Of a stretch of 64,000 nt of DNA, positions 1 to 8,309 are shown in pieces. A program made the position numbers and the translations under genes. Below the pieces are notes generated by a model. The model did no database searches, was not told the DNA's origin, and worked only from the letters and a program-made list of their open reading frames with translations. Within the stretch, counting starts at the first letter, position 1, and the number at the start of each line of letters is the position of its first letter. Origin of the DNA: Bacteroidota bacterium (GTDB lineage Bacteria; Bacteroidota; Bacteroidia; Sphingobacteriales; Sphingobacteriaceae); NCBI GenBank assembly GCA_013288685.1, contig JABDBM010000005.1:25279-89278 (forward strand), in the 5' to 3' direction.

Positions 1-523
1 CAAACTTCTCCACATAATCGTACCAGGGCGCCATATCTTTATAACGGATGGGCCAGTCGATGGCTACACCGTCTTTTAAATTGGCTTCAAAATCCAAATC
101 GCTCCAGCGATAGCTTTGCCTGCCCCATAAGGTTGAACGACCGCCTAATTTGTACGATCTCCACCAGGTAAACGGCTTCACCTCTACATAAGGCGATTCC
201 TTTTCGTTTACCCACAAATTCATCAGCGGTTCCTGGGCCGCGGTGCCATACATAGCCCAATCGCGCGATATCACGGGGTTGTCGGTTTTTTGCTTCAACG
301 TAGCCGCGCCGCGGTGTTCAAACTCCCATGGGTCTTTGTTAGCGGTTACATAATCCTTAATGTGCTCGTAGTTACGGCCGCGTTCCAGCATTAATACTTT
401 CAAACCCTTTTCGGTGAGCTCTTTTGCTGCCCAACCGCCGCTAATGCCCGAACCGATGACAATGGCATCGTATGTGTTTTGCTTTACCGCCTTGTTATTT
501 AAATTTGATGAATCAACTGGCAT
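1..523 (-). CDS. GMC family oxidoreductase, N-terminal part (runs off the window)
   Basis: The first 174 residues of a flavin-dependent GMC (glucose-methanol-choline) oxidoreductase are visible; the gene continues past base 1. An N-terminal Rossmann dinucleotide-binding motif, GSGISGG, lies at residues 24-30, followed by an acidic strand end (LMLERG, about 45-49) that would hold the FAD ribose. A GGRSTLWGRQ stretch near residue 130 fits the GMC active-site entry. Such enzymes oxidise alcohols or sugars; the substrate cannot be read here. No lipoprotein signal is seen; an export signal was not resolved. The start at 523 is the only ATG before the Rossmann motif. It lies 72 bases downstream of the FG-GAP gene stop with no hairpin between, so co-transcription is likely. 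Confidence 0.85.
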   Translation of the reverse strand, partial: MPVDSSNLNNKAVKQNTYDAIVIGSGISGGWAAKELTEKGLKVLMLERGRNYEHIKDYVTANKDPWEFEHRGAATLKQKTDNPVISRDWAMYGTAAQEPLMNLWVNEKESPYVEVKPFTWWRSYKLGGRSTLWGRQSYRWSDLDFEANLKDGVAIDWPIRYKDMAPWYDYVEKF

Positions 524-595
524 ACTCTTTTGGTTTATATATATACTTTCTAATTCCTAAAATATTTCATTATAATCTGTCTATTACATAATCGA

Positions 596-3500
596 TCAGT
601 TCTTTGTTATGTTTTGTATCAGCAATTCCGGCGCTTCGTTGTTTTTGGCGAAAATGAACAGCTTTTTGCCGCCCGCTTTTATCGCTGTAATATCACGTAC
701 TGCACCCTTAACTACAACGCCGCTGCTTTGAGGGCCAAGCGTTTTAAAACCGCCCTTGCCATCGCCCTTTAACAATAGTCCATAGCTGGCATCGTAAATT
801 CCCACCTCCGGCTTTGATTGGTAAAAATTGCCTCCTAACAGTATATCAGGTTTCCCGTCGCCATCAAAATCTTCTATATTCAGCCCGAAAACGGTAGAGA
901 ACTGTGCTTCCACGGGCAATGGTTTTAGGGTAAACGTGCCATTTTTATTATTCATGATCACGCTGCTGCGCATTTCATAAGCATTCAATTTTAACATACC
1001 CTGCAACTTCTGCGTGCCAAAAATATCGTTCATCGTTTGCTCTTTATATTGCCCAAATCGCAGGTATTTTTTCTTCAACATCGGGATGCTTCCCACCATA
1101 TCCTGCCTTAAAACCAATGGATATTGCTTAGCGCCGTTATAGGTGCACACAATTTGCTCAGTGTTCCCATTGTCATCAAAATCGCCCACGTACATGCTCA
1201 CCGGTTTATCCTTGCTGGCTTTAAAACGGGAGTTTAACCCGTGATTGCCCGCTACAATATCGGGGTATCCGTCCCCATCTATATCGGCTATTTGCAAGCG
1301 GTTCCACCAGCCGTTGGTATTATCTAATCCTGCCTCGCGGGTCACCTCCTTTAAGCGCCCGCCCTCATTATGAAAAATCCGGATAGGCATATACTCTCCG
1401 CAAATCACCAGGTCAGGTTTCCCGTCTCTGTCATAGTCAAACCATTTCGCATCGGTAACCATACCCAATTCCTTTAAGCCGGGGGCTACCTTGTCAGTTA
1501 CATCTGTAAAAATTCCTTTCCCGTTATTTTGTAAAATGTAACCTTTACAGGGATAACCATACTTGCCGGGCTTTAAGCGAACACCAACAAACAGGTCCTG
1601 GTCGCCATCGCCATCAAAGTCAGCCGCTGTTACGCACGAGCCGCTCTCAAACTGAAAAGAGGGGAGCACCTGTGGTGATTTGGTAAAATGCCCCTTACCA
1701 TCGTTAATGTATAACCGGCTGATGAGTTCGGTAGAATTTTCGGAGTATTGATTGCCGCCGCTGCACACGTAAAGGTCCAGGTCGCCATCACCGTCGGCAT
1801 CAAAAAAAAGGCAGTCGGTATCCTCACTTGCTTTATCCTTTTCAAACAATTGTTCGTTACTTCGTTTAAAACGGCCGTCTTTGGTTTGGATGTAAAGCGC
1901 CCCCGGCTGGTCTTTTGCCCCGCAGATGTAGAAATCCTCCAGTCCGTCGCCGTTAACATCGCCTTTGGTTATTCGTGGGCCATCGGTACAGTGCATCTGG
2001 AATATCAGTCTTTCCCGGTCAAAATCGGAGTATTCGGTATTCTTGTGTACAAAGTCAATCCCGTGGTTATCCTTAGTGGCCTCCAGCAAGGTTTTAGCTG
2101 GTACAGGCTTGCTAATTATTTTTTTTGGCCATGCCGATTCACTTTGCTTAACCTTTATCATTTGATTGGGCAATACGCCTTTCAATATTTTCTGTTTACC
2201 ATCGGGCCAGTTCACCACTACCGAATCGATAATTTTAACCTTACCTAAACCAAAGTTCAACCGCGTATCCATGCTCGATTCAAATCCACGCGAGGGCATC
2301 TCCTCCTGGTAGTTTAGTGTGTGATTATAGTAAACCGTTACCTGCGTTCCTACGCCAAAACGGTTTTTCCCTTCACCCTGAAGGGCCACTTTGAGGTATT
2401 TGTTTTGAGGCATCAGCCTGCGCCCATTGTTGCGGTAAATAAATGCCGGCATGTTCACGTTATTCACCACCAAATCCAATGCGCCATCGTTATTTAAGTC
2501 GCCATAAGCCGAGCCGTTCGAAAAGCTGGGCTGCCCGAGGCCCCAATCATCTGCCTTATTGGTAAAGGTAAGGTTGCCATTATTATGATAGGCGTAGTTG
2601 GGCACCGCCTGCGATGGCATGCTGTCTATCAGTTTTTTATAATTTAACCCTTTGGCGGTTATGGCGCTGCCCATCACCTCGCGGTTGGATAGGTGTTGAA
2701 TATAATCCTGGTTGGTGAGATCCTTATAAATGCCGTTGGCTATAAAAATATCCTTAAACCCATCGTTATCCATATCGGTTATCAGGGCGCCCCAACTCCA
2801 GTCGGTAGCGTGTACACCCGCCAGCCGGCCTATCTCGCTAAAGGTGCCGTTACCGTTGTTAAGCTGCAGCGTGTTTCGCGTAAACTGGTGATAATAGTCG
2901 TATTTTAAATCGAGCTGGTATTTGTCCCAGTTCTCGAAAGTTGTATTTGTTTTGAGGCGAGATTCACTTTCAGGCAACATATCGGTTGTGAAAATATCCG
3001 GATGCCCATCGTTGTTGATATCGGCCAGGTCGGCCCCCATCGAAGCGTTGCTGATGCTCTTCATCTGGTCTTCCAGCTGCTCCTTAAACGTGCCGTTTTT
3101 TTGGTTGATATATAGATAATCACGCTCAAAAAAATCATTTGACACATAAATATCGTCCCAGCCATCGCCGTTTACATCGCCTACGCTTACTCCTAAACCA
3201 AACCCTATAACGCTTCCAAAAATACCTGCCTGCTTGCTTACATCGGTAAAATGCCCGCCATCATTCCTGAATAATTTTTGACCGCCCAATGGGTCTCTCA
3301 CATTCCGTTCATTGGCTTGTAAATTAAAGCTGCCTATGGCCTTAAACGAATTACTAAGGATAAAAAGGTCCAAATCGCCATCGTGGTCATAATCAAAAAA
3401 CACAGCATGTGTTGAATAGCCGTTTACCCCGATGCCGTATTCCTTAGCCCTTTCGGTAAAAGTAAGATCGCCGTTATTTATGTATAATTCATTCTGTTTA

Positions 3501-3919
3501 TGATCGCCTTTAATATCGCCGCTGTTGCAAACATAAATATCCAGCAGACCATCGCCGTTCACATCCGCCATGGTAACGCCGGTTGACCATTTGCCTAATT
3601 TATTGATACCCGATTTCTCGGTAATATCCTCAAACTGAAAGTTGCCCTTGTTGAGATAAAGGCGGCTTGGCACCATATTTCCCACCAAAAAAATATCGGG
3701 CAGCCCATCATTATTGATATCCCCTATGGCTACTCCGCCGCCGTTGTAGAAATTGCGATAAGTAAAAATATTGAAGTCATTATTGTACGATAACTGGTTG
3801 ATAAAATCAATATTGGTTTTATCGGCACTTAACAATTCAAACAGCTTGTTCCCGGCGTCCGGCTTTGGGTGCCGGCAACCGCCTATAACCAATAACAGCA
3901 GTACTAAACAATAACGCAT
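596..3919 (-). CDS. FG-GAP/VCBS repeat lipoprotein with central ASPIC/UnbV domain (copy 1)
   Basis: A surface or periplasmic lipoprotein of 1107 residues. I start it at 3919 because the frame then opens with a lipoprotein signal ending LVIGGC; the open frame continues upstream to 4249 but that part is encoded by a dispersed repeat. Order: lipobox, a block of FG-GAP/VCBS beta-propeller repeats (about 60-490) with many DxDGDxD and DINNDG calcium-type loops, an ASPIC/UnbV domain (about 505-595, FGVGTQVTVYYNHTL to NQMIKVKQ), then a second propeller block (about 620-1090). The family is integrin-alpha/CRTAC1-like; its biochemical role in Bacteroidota is unknown, and binding of a polymer or ion is an inference. 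It is a close paralogue of the gene at 4792-8190. Confidence 0.88.
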   Translation of the reverse strand: MRYCLVLLLLVIGGCRHPKPDAGNKLFELLSADKTNIDFINQLSYNNDFNIFTYRNFYNGGGVAIGDINNDGLPDIFLVGNMVPSRLYLNKGNFQFEDITEKSGINKLGKWSTGVTMADVNGDGLLDIYVCNSGDIKGDHKQNELYINNGDLTFTERAKEYGIGVNGYSTHAVFFDYDHDGDLDLFILSNSFKAIGSFNLQANERNVRDPLGGQKLFRNDGGHFTDVSKQAGIFGSVIGFGLGVSVGDVNGDGWDDIYVSNDFFERDYLYINQKNGTFKEQLEDQMKSISNASMGADLADINNDGHPDIFTTDMLPESESRLKTNTTFENWDKYQLDLKYDYYHQFTRNTLQLNNGNGTFSEIGRLAGVHATDWSWGALITDMDNDGFKDIFIANGIYKDLTNQDYIQHLSNREVMGSAITAKGLNYKKLIDSMPSQAVPNYAYHNNGNLTFTNKADDWGLGQPSFSNGSAYGDLNNDGALDLVVNNVNMPAFIYRNNGRRLMPQNKYLKVALQGEGKNRFGVGTQVTVYYNHTLNYQEEMPSRGFESSMDTRLNFGLGKVKIIDSVVVNWPDGKQKILKGVLPNQMIKVKQSESAWPKKIISKPVPAKTLLEATKDNHGIDFVHKNTEYSDFDRERLIFQMHCTDGPRITKGDVNGDGLEDFYICGAKDQPGALYIQTKDGRFKRSNEQLFEKDKASEDTDCLFFDADGDGDLDLYVCSGGNQYSENSTELISRLYINDGKGHFTKSPQVLPSFQFESGSCVTAADFDGDGDQDLFVGVRLKPGKYGYPCKGYILQNNGKGIFTDVTDKVAPGLKELGMVTDAKWFDYDRDGKPDLVICGEYMPIRIFHNEGGRLKEVTREAGLDNTNGWWNRLQIADIDGDGYPDIVAGNHGLNSRFKASKDKPVSMYVGDFDDNGNTEQIVCTYNGAKQYPLVLRQDMVGSIPMLKKKYLRFGQYKEQTMNDIFGTQKLQGMLKLNAYEMRSSVIMNNKNGTFTLKPLPVEAQFSTVFGLNIEDFDGDGKPDILLGGNFYQSKPEVGIYDASYGLLLKGDGKGGFKTLGPQSSGVVVKGAVRDITAIKAGGKKLFIFAKNNEAPELLIQNITKN

Positions 3920-4098
3920 TTTACCAGCAAGGGAATTGTTCTTAAAAAGACTGATAACTGCGAGATAGCTACGGGTTTGAAACTTTGAGTTTCCGAAACC
4001 TTGCAAAAAGCGTTGGGATGTGCGATCCCTTCCCTGGAGAAGGAGGAGGAAGCGGTTCGAAAGTTTGCTAAACCCCACCCTACACCCGCCCAAAGGCG

Positions 4099-4160
4099 GG
4101 AATCGCACGTGCCTCTGTGCTCGAAAAAGCATGTTTCGGACGCTCGAGGTTTGAAACCTA
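4099..4160. repeat. Dispersed intergenic repeat, family A, copy 1
   Basis: This stretch aligns on the same strand with 39629-39690. The core GCTCGAAAAAGCAT begins at 4119 here and 39649 there, and about 35 of 42 core bases match, with weaker similarity about 20 bases further left. It lies upstream of the true start of the FG-GAP copy 1 gene and creates a spurious in-frame N-terminal extension. Confidence 0.7.
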
Positions 4161-4205
4161 TCGCTATGAAAAAATCTATCATAAATCGCTAAAAGATATC
4201 TCATG

Positions 4206-4787
4206 TTATTTAGTCGCCTTATCATTTGCCAGCAAATCGGTGTAATCAACCTTTACATGCGCCTCATCGTACTTTCCGATGATAATCCGCCGGTTCCCAT
4301 CCACCTTTACATAGATGGTTCCTTTGAGCGAATCCTTCATGGTAATAAAATCGGTTCCCTTATACCATTTTTTAAACAGGCTTAACACGTCCAATTGCAG
4401 GCTATCGGCATACAGCCGTTTATTCCATGGGGCAAATGCATCATAACCAAACATTGCCCTCATTTTGTATACCTTATCGTGCTGAAATGCAGGGAAGAAA
4501 TTCATCGACGCCGGATACTTTAGCTCGTTATTCAGTTTATATAAAACGGTCATGCTATTAGCCCCATCAACAAAGAGCCCTTTTTTATTCATGGCCCAGC
4601 AATAGGTATAAAACTCCTTTTGGGTCATCCCAAACTTTATCCCCATAAATAAACTGTCCTTGTGTACACCGCTCGAAAGTTCATTTTTAACCATCTTATC
4701 GTACTTGCTATTATCCGAATTACAGGAATATACAGCAGTAATTACTACCACAAAAGTCAACCATTTAAAACATCTCATCATTATCAC
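4206..4787 (-). CDS. Lipoprotein of unknown function between the two FG-GAP genes
   Basis: 193 residues with a short basic N-terminus, a hydrophobic segment and a lipobox (ITAVYSC), so it is a predicted exported lipoprotein. The first codons are ATG ATA ATG ATG; any of the three ATGs could be used and the difference is at most three residues. The rest is soluble and mixed alpha/beta (GIKFGMTQKEF, then a basic C-terminal third with RRIIIGKYDEAHVKVDY). I do not recognise the family. It starts 4 bases after the stop of FG-GAP copy 2 and precedes copy 1, so it is almost certainly expressed with both. Confidence 0.8.
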   Translation of the reverse strand: MIMMRCFKWLTFVVVITAVYSCNSDNSKYDKMVKNELSSGVHKDSLFMGIKFGMTQKEFYTYCWAMNKKGLFVDGANSMTVLYKLNNELKYPASMNFFPAFQHDKVYKMRAMFGYDAFAPWNKRLYADSLQLDVLSLFKKWYKGTDFITMKDSLKGTIYVKVDGNRRIIIGKYDEAHVKVDYTDLLANDKATK

Positions 4788-4791
4788 TACC

Positions 4792-7700
4792 CTATTTAAA
4801 ACTTAATATTTCTGTTTTATCATTATTTTTTGCGAAAACCAGCAGCTTCTTTTTGCCCGCCTTAATCTCTGCAATATCGCGCACAGCGCCCTTCACCATT
4901 ACGCCACTGCCTTGCGGGCTAACGGATTTAAAGCCGCCCTTCCCATCGCCTTTAAGCAGCAATCCATAACTGGCATCGTAAATCCCCACTTCGGGTTTCG
5001 ATTGATAAAAGTTGCCACCAAGTAGTATATCCGGTTTCCCATCGCCATCAAAATCCCTTATATCCAGGCCAAAAACGGGCGAAAACTGTGCTTCTACCGG
5101 CAAGGGTTTTAAGGTAAATTTGCCGTTGCGGTTGTTCATGATCACACTGCTCCGCATTTCATAGGCATTCAATTTTAACATGCCCTGTAACTTCCCGGCC
5201 CCGAAAATATCTTCCATTGTTTGTTCCTTGTATTGTTCGTAGCGCAGGTATTTCTTTTTCAGGTAGGGAATGCTTGCCACCATATCCTGTCTTAATACCA
5301 ATGGGTATTGTTTGGCGCCGTTGTAGGTACATACAATTTGCTCGGTGTTACCGTTTTCATCAAAATCGCCCACGTACATGCTTACCGGTTTATCCAGACT
5401 TGCCTTAAACCGGGAGTTTAACCCGTGATTGCCGGCTACGATATCCGGATAACCGTCGCCATCAATATCAGCTATCTGCAACCGGTTCCACCAGCCGTTG
5501 GTGTTATCCAATCCGGCCTCGTGGGTTACTTCCTTTAAGCGACCACCCTCGTTATGAAATATCCGGATGGGCATATACTCGCCGCAGATTACTAAATCCG
5601 GCTTTCCATCTCTGTCATAATCAAACCATTTGGCATCGGTTACCATGCCCAGTTCATTTAAGCCAGGGGCCACTTGAGCGGTTACATCTGTAAAAACCCC
5701 CTTGCCGTTGTTTTGTAAAATATAACCTTTACATGGATAGCCATACTTGCCTGGCTTTAAGCGTACGCCAACAAACAGGTCCTGGTCGCCATCGCCATCA
5801 AAATCGGCAGCGGTTACGCACGAGCTGCTCTCAAACTGAAACGAGGGTAGTACCTGTGGTGATTTGGTAAAATGCCCCTTACCATCGTTGATGTATAAAC
5901 GGCTGATGAGTTCGGTGGAGTTTTCGGAATATTGACTGCCGCCGCTGCAAACGTAAAGGTCCAGGTCGCCATCGCCATCGGCATCAAAAAAAAGGCAGTC
6001 GGTATCCTCGCTGTCTTTATCCTTTTCAAACAATTGTTCGTTGCTGCGTTTAAAGCGGCCATCCTTAGTCTGGATGTATAGCGCTCCGGGCTGCCCCTTT
6101 GCTCCGCAGATGTAAAAATCCTCCAGCCCGTCGCCGTTTACATCGCCTTTGGCAATGCGCGGACCATCGGTACAGTGCATCTGGAAGATCAGCCGCTCCC
6201 GGTCGAAATCCGAAAAACCATCACTCTTATGCTCAAAATCTATCCCGTGATTATCAGCACTCGGTTCAAACAGGGTTTTGTCCGGGGCCCGGACATTGTT
6301 CAACTTCTTCGGCAACATGGATTCACTTTGCTTTACCGTTATCATTTGATTGGGAAGCACATTTTTCAATATCTTTTGTTTGCCATCGGGCCAGTTTACT
6401 ATTACCGAATCTATGATCCTGGTTTTACCGAGACCGAAATTTAAACGGGTATCCACGCTTGACTCAAATCCCCGCGAGGGAATTTGCTCCTGGTAACTTA
6501 GGGTATGATTATAGTAAACCGTTACCTGTGAGCCTACCCCAAAACGATTTTTGCCCTCGCCTACCAAGGCCACTTTAAGGTATTTATTTTGAGGCAATAG
6601 TTTCGGGCTGTTGTTACGATACACAAATGCCGGCATGTTCACGTTGTTCACTACCAGGTCGAGCGCACCGTCGTTATTTAAATCGCCATAAGCCGAACCG
6701 TTCGAAAAACTGGGTTCGGCCAAACCCCAGTCTGCTGCTTTGTTGCTAAAGGTGAGGTTACCATTATTGTGAAATGCGTAATTGGACAAAGGCTGCGAAG
6801 GCATTTTATCGATCAGCTTACGGATGACATTTTTTTGAGTACCTATCATTTTTCTAACCTCGGTTGGATTAGCTGTAAACTGGATATAATCCTGGTCGGT
6901 TAAATCCTTGTAAATACCGTTACTCACAAAAATGTCCTTAAACCCGTCGTTATCCAGGTCGGTAATTAAGGCGCCCCAGCTCCAATCGGTGGCTTGCACA
7001 CCCGCCATCCGGCCAATCTCGCTAAAGTTTGTTTGGCCTCCATTGGCATTTTTACCCGGTGCCGCACCCTGGTTCAGTTGCAGAACATTGCGTAAAAACT
7101 GTTGGTAATAACCATTTTTAAGGTCAGATTGATATTTGTCCCAATTTTCAAACGCTGTTTTGGTTTTTACCCTACCCTCCAACTCGGGCAACATATCGGT
7201 AACATAAATATCTGGCTTGCCGTCGTTATTAATGTCGGCGATATCTGCGCCCATCGAGTTTTGGCTTAGTTCGCGGATAGCATCCGGCAGGCATTCTTTA
7301 AAAGTTCCGTCTTTATTATTGAGGTATAAATAATCACGCTCAAAAAAATCATTTGACACATAAATATCGTCCCAGCCATCGCCGTTAACATCGGCAATGG
7401 TAACACCAAGCCCAAAACCTATTTTACTGCTTAAAATACCGGCTTGCTGTGTTACATCAGTAAAATGTCCGCCATCGTTTCGATACAGTTTGTTTCCGCC
7501 AAGCGGATCGGGAGTATTGCGCTGGTCTTTAATCAAATCATAGTTACCAACCGACCTAAATGAATTATTGAGAAGATAACAGTCCAAATCACCGTCGTGA
7601 TCGTAATCGAAGAAAACGGCCTGGGTACATAGGCCCTTATTGTTGAGGCCATATTTTTCGGCCTCCTCGGTAAACGTAAGGTTACCATTATTAATAAACA

Positions 7701-8190
7701 ATTGGTTACTACGGTTTTTGCCCGAAAAATCTCCGGATTTGCATATATAAATATCCAGCAGGCCATCGCCATTCACGTCTGCAAAGGTTACCCCTGTTGA
7801 CCATACGCCGGCCGATGAAAGCCCCGCCTTTTCTGTGATGTCTTCAAATTGAAAGTTTCCCTTGTTGAGATATAACCTGTTTGATTGCTGGTTACCGCAA
7901 AAGAATATATCGGGTAACCCGTCATTGTTAATATCGCCAATAGCCACACCGCCTCCGTTGTAAAAGTTGCGGTAGGTATAAACGTTCAGTTGTTCGGTAT
8001 AATCCACATTGTTGGCAAAAGTTACGCCTGTAGCCGATGCCGGTAATGATGAAAAAAGCAGGTTATCCTGTTTACCTGAGTTTGCCCCTGTTTTACAAGA
8101 CGTTACCATCATCAGTATGCAAAAAAGTATGCCTGCGAAATACCTGGTAAAATCAAAAAATAAAAATGCATTGGCGCAGGGGTATCTCAT
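4792..8190 (-). CDS. FG-GAP/VCBS repeat lipoprotein with central ASPIC/UnbV domain (copy 2)
   Basis: 1132 residues with the same architecture as copy 1: N-terminal membrane segment and lipobox (LMMVTSC), an FG-GAP propeller block with repeated DINNDG/DADGDGD loops, an ASPIC/UnbV domain at about 530-617, and a second FG-GAP block. The start at 8190 (MRYPCANAF) is preferred over an in-frame ATG at 8256, because the latter lies inside the terminator hairpin after SusD. A short insertion (about residues 365-380, rich in Ala, Gly and Asn) is absent from copy 1. The C-terminal half is nearly identical to copy 1, the N-terminal third clearly less so. Role unknown; SusCD context suggests surface binding or handling of an imported substrate. 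Confidence 0.88.
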   Translation of the reverse strand: MRYPCANAFLFFDFTRYFAGILFCILMMVTSCKTGANSGKQDNLLFSSLPASATGVTFANNVDYTEQLNVYTYRNFYNGGGVAIGDINNDGLPDIFFCGNQQSNRLYLNKGNFQFEDITEKAGLSSAGVWSTGVTFADVNGDGLLDIYICKSGDFSGKNRSNQLFINNGNLTFTEEAEKYGLNNKGLCTQAVFFDYDHDGDLDCYLLNNSFRSVGNYDLIKDQRNTPDPLGGNKLYRNDGGHFTDVTQQAGILSSKIGFGLGVTIADVNGDGWDDIYVSNDFFERDYLYLNNKDGTFKECLPDAIRELSQNSMGADIADINNDGKPDIYVTDMLPELEGRVKTKTAFENWDKYQSDLKNGYYQQFLRNVLQLNQGAAPGKNANGGQTNFSEIGRMAGVQATDWSWGALITDLDNDGFKDIFVSNGIYKDLTDQDYIQFTANPTEVRKMIGTQKNVIRKLIDKMPSQPLSNYAFHNNGNLTFSNKAADWGLAEPSFSNGSAYGDLNNDGALDLVVNNVNMPAFVYRNNSPKLLPQNKYLKVALVGEGKNRFGVGSQVTVYYNHTLSYQEQIPSRGFESSVDTRLNFGLGKTRIIDSVIVNWPDGKQKILKNVLPNQMITVKQSESMLPKKLNNVRAPDKTLFEPSADNHGIDFEHKSDGFSDFDRERLIFQMHCTDGPRIAKGDVNGDGLEDFYICGAKGQPGALYIQTKDGRFKRSNEQLFEKDKDSEDTDCLFFDADGDGDLDLYVCSGGSQYSENSTELISRLYINDGKGHFTKSPQVLPSFQFESSSCVTAADFDGDGDQDLFVGVRLKPGKYGYPCKGYILQNNGKGVFTDVTAQVAPGLNELGMVTDAKWFDYDRDGKPDLVICGEYMPIRIFHNEGGRLKEVTHEAGLDNTNGWWNRLQIADIDGDGYPDIVAGNHGLNSRFKASLDKPVSMYVGDFDENGNTEQIVCTYNGAKQYPLVLRQDMVASIPYLKKKYLRYEQYKEQTMEDIFGAGKLQGMLKLNAYEMRSSVIMNNRNGKFTLKPLPVEAQFSPVFGLDIRDFDGDGKPDILLGGNFYQSKPEVGIYDASYGLLLKGDGKGGFKSVSPQGSGVMVKGAVRDIAEIKAGKKKLLVFAKNNDKTEILSFK

Positions 8191-8247
8191 TTTTAGTAGT
8201 ATCAGTAATTCGGCAGCAAATAAAATGCGGCGTTGTATAAGTATAAA

Positions 8248-8275
8248 GGAAGGCAAGCAATAAAGCCTGCCTTCC
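8248..8275 (-). terminator. Rho-independent terminator after susD
   Basis: On the minus strand GGAAGGCAGGC pairs with GCTTGCCTTCC (one mismatch) across a 6-base loop, followed by TTTATACTT. It begins 34 bases past the SusD stop and ends before the FG-GAP copy 2 start, so the FG-GAP genes are either read through or separately promoted. Confidence 0.8.
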
Positions 8276-8309
8276 GTAAAATTGGATTCATTAAACCAGG
8301 GTTAGTGGC

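Noticed and set aside
1748..2248. Antisense open frame of 166 codons inside FG-GAP copy 1
   Set aside because: It mirrors the repeat-rich codon pattern of the real gene, has no recognisable domain and no promoter. A similar shadow occurs in the paralogue.
3920..4200. Possible small genes in the gap upstream of FG-GAP copy 1
   Set aside because: All frames run through repeat family A and share phrases with the frames at 39450-39677; they are artefacts of the repeat.
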